A stretch of 41,478 nucleotides of DNA from Henriciella sp. (GTDB lineage: Bacteria; Pseudomonadota; Alphaproteobacteria; Caulobacterales; Hyphomonadaceae). Below the pieces are notes generated by a model. It did not search any database. It saw only the letters and a program-made list of their open reading frames with translations, and was not told where the DNA came from. The stretch lies in the NCBI GenBank assembly GCA_002733705.1, contig NVWP01000042.1, positions 1-41,478 on the forward strand. The letters are read 5' to 3'. Position numbers and translations under genes: made by a program. Shown here one piece after another: positions 35,993 through 41,478 of the stretch; the stretch's first letter is position 1, and the number at the start of each line of letters is the position of its first letter.

Positions 35993-36418
35993 TCAGAACG
36001 GCTTCACGATCACCAGGATCACGACAAGAATCATCAGAATGAAGGGAAGCTCATTGAGAAGCTTCAGTCTTTTCGCCGGGAAGTCCTCGCCGCGGTCGAT
36101 CTTCTTGCCGATGCCGACGAAGTAGCCGTGCAGCCCGGACAGGATCAGGACCAGCAGCAGCTTCACATGAAGCCAGCCGGAACTCATCAGCGCCGGATTC
36201 ATGAAGATCATCGTCAGGCCCAGCACCCAGACCATGATGATGCCAGGCGTCAGGATAATCTTGCGCAGCTTTGCCGATGCGGACTTCATCGTCTCGAATA
36301 GCGGCTCGCCCGGCGCCGACGACAGCTGGTGAAGCTTGTAGCGCGGATAGATGAGCATCGACGCCATCCAGGCGATGACGAAGATCAGGTGAAACGATTT
36401 GACCCAGAGATAAAGCAT
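35993..36418 (-). CDS. hemJ: Protoporphyrinogen oxidase HemJ
   Basis: A 141-residue four-helix membrane protein of the HemJ/UPF0093 family, which oxidises protoporphyrinogen IX in organisms lacking HemG or HemY. The N-terminus MLYLWVKSFHLIFVIAWMAS carries the conserved His 10 heme ligand. YPRYKLHQLSS, KLRKIILTPGIIMVWVLGL, WLHVKLLLVLILSGLHGYF and ELPFILMILVVILVIVKPF are the remaining family blocks. Inserted in the inner membrane, it uses electron acceptors that are still debated. It lies directly after hemE, two haem steps earlier, with a gap of about 20 bases, so the pair forms a haem cluster at the origin. Confidence 0.93.
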   Translation of the reverse strand: MLYLWVKSFHLIFVIAWMASMLIYPRYKLHQLSSAPGEPLFETMKSASAKLRKIILTPGIIMVWVLGLTMIFMNPALMSSGWLHVKLLLVLILSGLHGYFVGIGKKIDRGEDFPAKRLKLLNELPFILMILVVILVIVKPF

Positions 36419-36439
36419 TTTCGCTCCGTATACGGAAAT

Positions 36440-37489
36440 TTACTGGCTGGCTTTCCAGTCGCGCACAGTCTTCACTGCGCGCTCGACATTGGCAATCGGC
36501 GTCTCGGGTTTGACGCCATGGCCAAGATTAAAAATGTGCGGCCTGTTCTTGTAGGCTTCCAGTATGTCAACGATCCGGCGCTCCATGGCCTCACCGCCCG
36601 TCATCAGCAGCAACGGATCCAGATGCCCTTGAACCGGCATGGTTGCCGGCAGTTCGCGGTTCACAAAGCTCGGCAGCGCGGCGGTATCGAGCCCGACAGC
36701 ACTTACCCCGGTCTGGGCGGCATAGTCTGGCAGCTGAACACCCGCGCCGCGCGGAAACCCGATGAGCGGGACGGTCACGCCGAGCTCTCTTAAGCGCTTC
36801 ACCAGTTTCTGGTTCGGCCGGATGATGATCTGTTCGAAAATATCGTTGGGCAGACCCTCGGCCCAGGAGTCGAACATCATCAGCGCCTCGGCGCCGGCCT
36901 CTGCCTGCGCAGCCATATAATGGGCCGTCGCCTCGACAAGATCATCCAGAAGCAGGTCGAGCTCGGCCGGATACTTGTGCGCCCAGATCCTTGCGGTTGC
37001 CTTGTCGGTGCCGCCGCGGCCCTCAATGGCATAGAGCGCCACGGTCCAGGGCGCGCCTGCAAAACCGATGAGTGTCGTTTCCGATGGCAGGCGCGATTTT
37101 ACCCGTGAGACCGTCTCATAAACAGGCGAGAGACGCTCCACCACGGTCTGCACAGGCACCTCATTGAGCCGCCCGCCGACATCGACCGCTTCCACGATAG
37201 GGCCGACACCTTTCTCGAACCGCACACCCCGGCCAAGGGCATCAAGGATCAGGAGGATGTCCGCAAACAGGATGGCACCATCCATCCCATAGCGCTCGAT
37301 CGGCTGAAGCGTCGCCTCGCAGGCCAGAGACGGCGTATAACAGAAGTCCAGAAAGTTCTTCGCCCGCCCGCGCAGCTCCATATATTCCGGCAGATGCCGA
37401 CCAGCCTGTCTCATCATCCAGAGGGGCACAGGGTCCTGACGTTTGCCATGCAGAACGTTCAGAAGTGGTTTTTGCGGGGCAGGGGCCAT
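36440..37489 (-). CDS. hemE: Uroporphyrinogen decarboxylase
   Basis: A 349-residue cytoplasmic enzyme converting uroporphyrinogen III to coproporphyrinogen III in haem synthesis. Signatures are PVPLWMMRQAGRHLPEYMEL, then CYTPSLACEATLQPIERYGM, DGAILFADILLILDALG (active-site Asp), LIGFAGAPWTVALYAIEGRG, LMMFDSWAEGLP and the C-terminal FNLGHGVKPETPI. In Caulobacter hemE flanks the chromosomal origin and its promoters overlap CtrA sites; here the origin-like region likewise lies directly upstream (37490-37849). The start ATG 37489 gives MAPAPQKPLLNVLHG, as expected for the family. Confidence 0.97.
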   Translation of the reverse strand: MAPAPQKPLLNVLHGKRQDPVPLWMMRQAGRHLPEYMELRGRAKNFLDFCYTPSLACEATLQPIERYGMDGAILFADILLILDALGRGVRFEKGVGPIVEAVDVGGRLNEVPVQTVVERLSPVYETVSRVKSRLPSETTLIGFAGAPWTVALYAIEGRGGTDKATARIWAHKYPAELDLLLDDLVEATAHYMAAQAEAGAEALMMFDSWAEGLPNDIFEQIIIRPNQKLVKRLRELGVTVPLIGFPRGAGVQLPDYAAQTGVSAVGLDTAALPSFVNRELPATMPVQGHLDPLLLMTGGEAMERRIVDILEAYKNRPHIFNLGHGVKPETPIANVERAVKTVRDWKASQ

Positions 37490-37541
37490 CTGGTCCTCTT
37501 TAATCCTTCAAGCATCTAATGCGCTCTTATCATTACTAAGC

Positions 37542-37559
37542 GCTGGATAAGGTGGACAA
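37542..37559 (-). promoter_or_regulatory. Two adjacent DnaA-box-like sites (hemE side)
   Basis: On the minus strand TTATCCAGC (37542-37550) and TTGTCCACC (37551-37559) abut each other, each with two mismatches to TTATCCACA. Tandem weak boxes of this sort are usual in alphaproteobacterial origins. Confidence 0.5.
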
Positions 37560-37586
37560 ACAGTCCCAGGCAGGTTTGTCGACAGG

Positions 37587-37595
37587 TTTTCCACA
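37587..37595 (+). promoter_or_regulatory. DnaA box, one mismatch
   Basis: TTTTCCACA matches the TTATCCACA consensus with one mismatch. It is flanked by a weaker TTGTCGACA at 37576-37584 (two mismatches). Confidence 0.6.
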
Positions 37596-37620
37596 GCGCA
37601 TCCATAGGCGGGCTGTTCTG

Positions 37621-37635
37621 TTAACCATTCGTCAA
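37621..37635. promoter_or_regulatory. CtrA-type box A (one mismatch)
   Basis: TTAA-N7-TCAA differs from TTAA-N7-TTAA by one base. It lies exactly 31 bases (about three helical turns) before box B, on the same face of the DNA. Confidence 0.55.
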
Positions 37636-37651
37636 CGAATTGGAATCGCCG

Positions 37652-37666
37652 TTAATTCTTCGTTAA
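37652..37666. promoter_or_regulatory. CtrA-type box B (perfect)
   Basis: A perfect TTAA-N7-TTAA(CC) in the AT-rich part of the origin region. In Caulobacter, phosphorylated CtrA at such sites blocks initiation and also affects the hemE promoter; here this is inferred from motif and position. Confidence 0.7.
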
Positions 37667-37728
37667 CCATTTGCGAAATTCGCTGGTCTGGAACACCCGG
37701 TGAATCCGGCCTGTGAGTCCTTTGGGAA

Positions 37729-37737
37729 TGTGGACAA
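37729..37737 (-). promoter_or_regulatory. DnaA box, one mismatch
   Basis: Minus-strand TTGTCCACA matches TTATCCACA with one mismatch. On the PPSR side it is accompanied by plus-strand TCTTCCACA (37776-37784, two mismatches) and TTGTCCATT (37789-37797, three mismatches). Confidence 0.6.
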
Positions 37738-37849
37738 GACGTGCATGGCTGCGGATGAAATTCTGTGCCCACAGGTCTTCCACAGGGGTTGTCCATTTTG
37801 TGAAGACACGGCAGGGTCCAGCCGGTTTCAACAGATTGGCGGGGAGCGG

Positions 37850-38680
37850 ATGCGCCCGAGTATATATTTCAATGTCCATCTCGTCTCCGATTCGACGGGG
37901 GAGACATTGAATGCCGTGATGCGCGCCGCCGCTGCGCAGTTCGAGAATGTGACCCCGCTGGAGCACAATTACTATCTCGTCCGGTCCGATCGCCAGCTGG
38001 AACGGGTCATGCGCGATATCGAGGCGGCGCCCGGCGTTGTCTGGTTCACCGTGTCGGATGAGGCCCTGCGCCTCAAGCTCGAACAGTTCTGCCGCGCCCG
38101 TCACATTCCCACACTGGCCGTGCTCGACCCCTCCATTCATATGCTGAGCCGCCATCTCGGCGTGACGGCAAGCGACCGTGTCGCCGGACAGCACGCGCTC
38201 AACGCCGAATATTTCGAGCGGATCGAGGCGATCAATTTCGCGCTTGCCCATGATGACGGCCAGAACCTTCAGGGCCTTGCGGACGCCGATGTCATCCTTC
38301 TCGGGGTCAGCCGGACATCGAAGACCCCGACCTGCGTCTATCTCGCCAATCGCGGCGTCAAGGCCGGCAATATCCCGCTCGTGCCAGGCATGGCCATGCC
38401 ATCCGTCCTCGATTCGATAGATCCCGTGACCGGGCCGATGATTATCGGCCTCAAGATCGGCGTGGAGCGCCTCGTCCAGATCCGCAGCCAGCGGCTCATG
38501 GCGCTCAATGAGAATTCGGTAACCGACTATACCGACGAAGAGGCCGTGCGCGCAGAAGTGACCGAGGCGAGCCGCCTTTTCCAGCGGCGCAAATGGCCGA
38601 TCATCGATGTCTCCCGCCGCAGCGTCGAGGAAACCGCGGCAGCCATCCTCAACAAGCTCAATCAGAGGCATAGCCAGTGA
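37850..38680 (+). CDS. Pyruvate,phosphate dikinase regulatory-type kinase/pyrophosphorylase (DUF299)
   Basis: A 276-residue member of the bifunctional PPDK/PEP-synthase regulatory family, which phosphorylates and dephosphorylates a Thr of the dikinase using ADP and Pi. Family motifs are FNVHLVSDSTGETLNAVMRA at the N-terminus, a P-loop-like LGVSRTSKTPTCVYLANRG (about residues 151-169), AGNIPLVPGM, and YTDEEAVRAEVTEASRLF. ATG 37850 is chosen because GGGGAGCGG immediately precedes it and the conserved sequence starts at residue 4. The frame is open to 37700, but that extension overlaps DnaA boxes and is not family-like. This is the gene called RP001 beside Caulobacter Cori. The target dikinase is not in the window. 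Confidence 0.9.
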   Translation: MRPSIYFNVHLVSDSTGETLNAVMRAAAAQFENVTPLEHNYYLVRSDRQLERVMRDIEAAPGVVWFTVSDEALRLKLEQFCRARHIPTLAVLDPSIHMLSRHLGVTASDRVAGQHALNAEYFERIEAINFALAHDDGQNLQGLADADVILLGVSRTSKTPTCVYLANRGVKAGNIPLVPGMAMPSVLDSIDPVTGPMIIGLKIGVERLVQIRSQRLMALNENSVTDYTDEEAVRAEVTEASRLFQRRKWPIIDVSRRSVEETAAAILNKLNQRHSQ

Positions 38681-39270
38681 CGCGCGTCATCCTTGCCTCT
38701 GGCAGCGAGAGCCGCCGCCGCCTCCTTGCCAATGCCGGCGTCACCGCCGAAGCCGTGCGCCCCAATGTCGATGAGGATGCCGCCAAGGCCACATTCCGCG
38801 CCAAGGGCATGCGCGTGTCCGATCAGGCGATGCAGCTGGCTGAGCTGAAAGCCGTGAAGGTCTCGCAGCGCCGCGAAGGTCTCGTTATCGGCGGCGACCA
38901 GATGCTCAACCTCGATGGCGAACCGATCGACAAGCCAAAGGACATGACCGAAGCTGCCGGCCATCTGCGGCGGTTTTCAGGAAAGACCCACAGGCTCGAA
39001 ACCGCCATCGTTATCGCGGAAAACGGAGAATCCGTCTGGCGCCACCTCGCCGCGCCAAAGCTGACGGTCCGCCCCTTGAGCGAAGCGTTCATCGCGTCCT
39101 ATCTGGAGGCCAGCGGCCCAGGTCTGCTCAAGACCGTGGGTGCCTATATGCTCGAAGATCTAGGTGCGCAGCTATTCACAAGGATCGAAGGCGACTATTT
39201 CACCATTCTGGGACTGCCGCTCCTTCCACTACTCGACTATCTGCGCACGCGCGGCGTGCTGGAGGCCTGA
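38677..39270 (+). CDS. maf: Maf-family nucleoside-triphosphate pyrophosphatase
   Basis: A 197-residue Maf protein. The N-terminal RVILASGSESRRRLLANAG is the family signature, followed by GLVIGGDQMLNLDGEPIDKP (catalytic Asp region), FSGKTHRLETAIVI, and the C-terminal GAYMLEDLGAQLFTRIEGDY. Maf proteins hydrolyse non-canonical or canonical nucleotides to monophosphates and have been linked to septum inhibition. The subgroup substrate is not decidable by eye. GTG 38677 overlaps the PPSR stop (GTGA) and its own stop overlaps the aroE ATG (TGATG), so it sits in a translationally coupled row. Confidence 0.9.
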   Translation: MTRVILASGSESRRRLLANAGVTAEAVRPNVDEDAAKATFRAKGMRVSDQAMQLAELKAVKVSQRREGLVIGGDQMLNLDGEPIDKPKDMTEAAGHLRRFSGKTHRLETAIVIAENGESVWRHLAAPKLTVRPLSEAFIASYLEASGPGLLKTVGAYMLEDLGAQLFTRIEGDYFTILGLPLLPLLDYLRTRGVLEA

Positions 39271-40091
39271 TGGAACGCCTAGCTGTCATTGGTGACCCGG
39301 TCGGTCATTCGCTTTCACCCCTGATCCACATGACCTGGATCGATACGCTGGGGCTCGAAGCCTCCTACGAATCCATTCGCGTGCCTGAAGGTCAGACAGC
39401 GAGCGCTCTCGATGATTTTCTGCGCGAAGGGTTCCGCGGGCTCAATGTCACCCTGCCGCATAAACAGGCTGTTCTCGACAAGGTGGCGCGCCGGTCCGAA
39501 GCGGTCGATGCCATCGGCGCAGCCAATACGCTGACCCATCTCGGGGATGAAGGCTGGCGCGCCGACAATACCGATGCGCCGGGCCTTATCATGGCTCTCG
39601 CCCGCATGGGCCTGAAGGACTTGTCCGGCAAGACGGTGCTGATCCTTGGCGCGGGCGGCGCCGCACGCGCAGCGCTCTTTGCCCTGGACCGGGCCGGTGC
39701 CGATATCTTCCTTCTCAACCGGACCGTCGACAAGGCCGCCGCCGTTCTCGCCGCGTGTTGCGAGCGCCCGCATCAACATGGTCCGCTGGATGATCTGACA
39801 CGGCATGCGGACAGCGCCGACCTGATTATCAACACGACAAGCGCTGGTCATGGCGGTGCAGTCATCGAGCTGCCAGCCGGGAATGGCCGCCTCTTCTATG
39901 ACATCAGCTATGGCGCCCCTGCCGCAGCGCAGCTCAGCCACGCGCGAGAGCAGGGCTGGGAGACCGAGGACGGTCTCGCCATGCTGGTCTGCCAGGCGGC
40001 TGAGAGTTTCGCGATCTGGTTTGACGGGACGCGCCCCGACCTGGAGGCGGCAATCACTGTCTGCCGCGACTATATGGAGGCGGGCGAGTGA
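39270..40091 (+). CDS. aroE: Shikimate dehydrogenase
   Basis: A 273-residue NADPH enzyme reducing 3-dehydroshikimate to shikimate in aromatic amino-acid synthesis. It shows VIGDPVGHSLSPLIHMTWID (substrate pocket), GLNVTLPHKQAVLD with the catalytic Lys near residue 65, GAANTLTHL, and DNTDAPGLI with the catalytic Asp. The NADP-binding loop is ILGAGGAARAALFAL near residue 127. It also has LIINTTSAG and, near the C-terminus, the usual MLVCQAAESFAIW. Length is normal. It overlaps maf upstream and coaE (GTGA) downstream. Confidence 0.95.
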   Translation: MERLAVIGDPVGHSLSPLIHMTWIDTLGLEASYESIRVPEGQTASALDDFLREGFRGLNVTLPHKQAVLDKVARRSEAVDAIGAANTLTHLGDEGWRADNTDAPGLIMALARMGLKDLSGKTVLILGAGGAARAALFALDRAGADIFLLNRTVDKAAAVLAACCERPHQHGPLDDLTRHADSADLIINTTSAGHGGAVIELPAGNGRLFYDISYGAPAAAQLSHAREQGWETEDGLAMLVCQAAESFAIWFDGTRPDLEAAITVCRDYMEAGE

Positions 40092-40693
40092 TCATATTGG
40101 GCCTTACCGGCTCGATCGGCATGGGCAAGAGCGCCACGGCCGCCATGTTCGCCGATGCGGGAATCCCGGTCTACGACGCCGACGCGGCTGTCCATTCCAT
40201 CTATGCCGAGGGCGGCCTTGCCGTCGAACCGCTGGGTGAGCGCTTCCCCGGCGTGGTCGTGGACGGCGCCGTCAGCCGCCAGCGCCTGCGCGACATCGTC
40301 ATGGAGGACCCGGACGCGATGAAGGATCTGGAAGCCATTGTTCATCCGCTGGTCGGCCGCACGCAGGTTGAGTTTCGCACCAAAGCATTGAAATCCGGCG
40401 CAAAACTCGCCGTCCTCGATATTCCCCTTCTCTATGAGACGGGCGGTGACCAGCGCTGCGACTATGTTGCCGTCGTGACGGCGCCGCCGGAAATCCAGCG
40501 TGAACGGGTCATGGCCCGGCAGGAAATGTCGGAAGCCGACTTCGAAAAGATCGTCGCGAAACAGGTCCCGGATGCCGAGAAGCGCGCCCGCGCCGATTTC
40601 ATCATTTCGACAGCCTTCGGTTTCGATTTCACCCGAACACATGTACACGCGATCATTGACCTGCTCAGTGAAATGGACACCGAAAACCGATGA
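40088..40693 (+). CDS. coaE: Dephospho-CoA kinase
   Basis: A 201-residue P-loop kinase for the last step of coenzyme A synthesis. The N-terminal GLTGSIGMGKSATAAMFAD is the ATP loop (residues 5-23), followed by GIPVYDADAAVHSIYAEGG, LEAIVHPLVGR, and the signature VLDIPLLYETGGDQRCDYV. The later RVMARQEMSEADF is the lid arginine region. The start is GTG 40088 overlapping the aroE stop, and its own stop overlaps dnaQ (ATGA). maf-aroE-coaE-dnaQ is a conserved block beside the origin in this class. Confidence 0.95.
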   Translation: MIILGLTGSIGMGKSATAAMFADAGIPVYDADAAVHSIYAEGGLAVEPLGERFPGVVVDGAVSRQRLRDIVMEDPDAMKDLEAIVHPLVGRTQVEFRTKALKSGAKLAVLDIPLLYETGGDQRCDYVAVVTAPPEIQRERVMARQEMSEADFEKIVAKQVPDAEKRARADFIISTAFGFDFTRTHVHAIIDLLSEMDTENR

Positions 40694-41394
40694 GCCAACC
40701 GCTCCGCGAGATTGCTTTCGATACAGAAACCACGGGCCTCGACTGGGCCGGTGAAGACCGCATCATTGAGCTTGGCGCCGTCGAACTCATCAATCATGTG
40801 CCGACCGGGCGCACCTTCCATGAGCGCATCAATCCGCGCCGTGCGGTCTCTGCCAAGACGGTAGAGATCACCGGCATCACCGACGAAATGCTGGTCGACA
40901 TGCCGTTCTTCGAGGATCCCCGCATCGTCGATGCGCTTCTGGAGTTTATCGGGGACTCGCCGGTCGTCGCGCACAATGCCAGTTTCGACCGCGGCTTTCT
41001 GAACGCAGAGCTGGTGCGCTGCGGAAAGGCCGAAATCCCGCTGGAGCAGTGGGTGGATACGCTCGATATCGCAAAGAAGCGTCACCCCGGCGCGCCAGCC
41101 TCACTCGATGCGCTCTGCAAGCGCTATAATATCGGGCTTGAAGCGCGCACCCTGCACGGCGCGCTTCTCGACAGCCAGCTTCTGGCAGAAGTCTATCTTG
41201 AACTTCGCGGCGGCCGCGCGCGGGCGTTCGACTTTTCAGGCGATGAGGGCGGCGACGGCCAGGCGCGTTTCCGTCAGGCAAAAGTGCGCCCGCAGCCGCT
41301 CAGCCGCGAGCTCGATCCAGCTGAAGTCGAAGCTCACGCAGCCTTTATCGCCACGCTCGGCGATAATCCGATCTGGGCGCGCTATACCGGTTAA
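40690..41394 (+). CDS. dnaQ: DNA polymerase III epsilon subunit (proofreading 3'-5' exonuclease)
   Basis: A 234-residue DEDDh exonuclease. Exo I is EIAFDTETTGLDW (catalytic Asp 11 and Glu 13), Exo II is VVAHNASFDRGFLNAEL, and Exo III is RTLHGALLDSQLLAEVYLEL with the catalytic His and Asp. PGAPASLDALCKRYNIGLE is the typical preceding block. The C-terminal tail QPLSRELDPAEVEAHAAFI is the part that binds the polymerase alpha subunit. It starts by ATGA overlap with coaE and ends 25 bases before the stop of a convergent gene, probably secB. Confidence 0.95.
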   Translation: MSQPLREIAFDTETTGLDWAGEDRIIELGAVELINHVPTGRTFHERINPRRAVSAKTVEITGITDEMLVDMPFFEDPRIVDALLEFIGDSPVVAHNASFDRGFLNAELVRCGKAEIPLEQWVDTLDIAKKRHPGAPASLDALCKRYNIGLEARTLHGALLDSQLLAEVYLELRGGRARAFDFSGDEGGDGQARFRQAKVRPQPLSRELDPAEVEAHAAFIATLGDNPIWARYTG

Positions 41395-41419
41395 GTCCGG
41401 CGCGCGCCCTGTTCGGGAC

Positions 41420-41478
41420 CTATTTCTCGTTGTCTTTGTTTTCCGGCTCGCCGGCAGGTGCATCGGCTGCGCCGGTTT
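41420..41478 (-). CDS. 3' end of a minus-strand gene, probably secB
   Basis: On the minus strand a frame enters from the window edge and ends at TAG (41420-41422). The 18 visible residues read TGAADAPAGEPENKDNEK, an acidic, polar tail. Alphaproteobacterial SecB often ends in such a tail and secB is the usual convergent neighbour of dnaQ at this locus. The product cannot be confirmed from the tail alone. Confidence 0.4.
   Translation of the reverse strand, partial: TGAADAPAGEPENKDNEK

Larger units (their letters stand above)
37490..37849. other. oriC: Putative chromosomal replication origin (Cori-like)
   Basis: This 360-base gene-free region sits between hemE (minus) and the PPSR gene (plus), the same position as Cori in Caulobacter. 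Genes point away from it on both sides. It contains DnaA-box near matches in both orientations, two CtrA-type TTAA-N7-TTAA motifs in the AT-rich core (37620-37680), and GANTC sites at 37643, 37702 and 37715. A fourth GANTC lies just inside the PPSR gene at 37889. No DnaA box is a perfect consensus. A direct repeat GTTAACCATT occurs at 37620-37629 and 37662-37671. The hemE promoter must also lie here. Function is inferred from position and motifs. Confidence 0.82.

Noticed and set aside
37700-37849. N-terminal extension of the PPSR gene
   Set aside because: The 50 extra codons overlap DnaA boxes and do not resemble the family; a strong ribosome-binding site lies just before ATG 37850.
37652-38671. 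Minus-strand frame opposite the PPSR gene, running into the origin
   Set aside because: It is antisense to a recognised protein and its upstream end would cover CtrA boxes and DnaA boxes.
1-41478. Mobile elements, CRISPR, tRNA or rRNA genes
   Set aside because: I found no transposase, integrase, terminal repeats, spaced direct repeats or tRNA-like cloverleaf anywhere; composition appears even throughout.

Overview
The window reads as a chromosomal segment of an alphaproteobacterium of the Caulobacterales/Hyphomonadales type, most likely Hyphomonadaceae-like; the genus cannot be fixed from this sequence. The evidence is the gene order hemE / origin / PPSR-maf-aroE-coaE-dnaQ on one side and rho-mnmE-mnmG-rsmG-parA-parB on the other, CtrA-type and GANTC motifs at the presumed origin, a CenR-type regulator, an NtrZ-like periplasmic protein, CobS/CobT, HemJ, and a mesaconyl-CoA hydratase of the ethylmalonyl-CoA pathway. 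Coding density is very high and codon use is uniformly GC-rich. I see no rRNA, tRNA, CRISPR array, insertion sequence, prophage or genomic-island signature.

Layout. 1-5.4 kb (+): end of a mesaconyl-CoA hydratase, a small membrane protein, then dapF and the tightly overlapped mtaB-ftsY-5-formyl-THF cyclo-ligase cluster. 5.4-11.0 kb (-): argH-lptM-lysA and a large DUF4175/TIGR02302 membrane protein, chained by overlaps or very short gaps. 11.1-17.6 kb: a TlpA-type thioredoxin (+), then on the minus strand a phytase-esterase-like lipoprotein, cobT, cobS and an amidohydrolase lipoprotein. 17.6-24.8 kb: rpmB with a visible promoter and terminator, DUF3108, exonuclease III, cenR, an L,D-transpeptidase-like protein, yggS, a thiE-like gene, ntrZ-like, porin and DUF3576. 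24.8-28.9 kb (+): leuS-lptE-holA. 28.9-37.5 kb (-): parB, parA, rsmG, mnmG, mnmE, rho, hemJ, hemE. 37.5-37.85 kb: the only gene-free stretch over 300 bases, interpreted as the replication origin. 37.85-41.4 kb (+): PPSR, maf, aroE, coaE, dnaQ, then the tail of a minus-strand gene that is probably secB.

How it fits together. The 28.9-41.4 kb part is an origin/segregation module. Genes point away from 37.5-37.85 kb on both sides. The intergenic region holds near-consensus DnaA boxes in both orientations, two CtrA-type TTAA-N7-TTAA motifs and three GANTC (CcrM) sites. Four parS palindromes lie 3-6.5 kb to the left, hidden inside mnmE, mnmG and rsmG next to parAB. I did not find a wholly unknown multi-gene system. 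The features most worth a second look are the origin architecture, the parS sites embedded in conserved proteins, and four convergent gene pairs that share one CTAG as both stop codons. Other points are CobST without CobN in the window, very short divergent promoters, and a few genes of unknown role.
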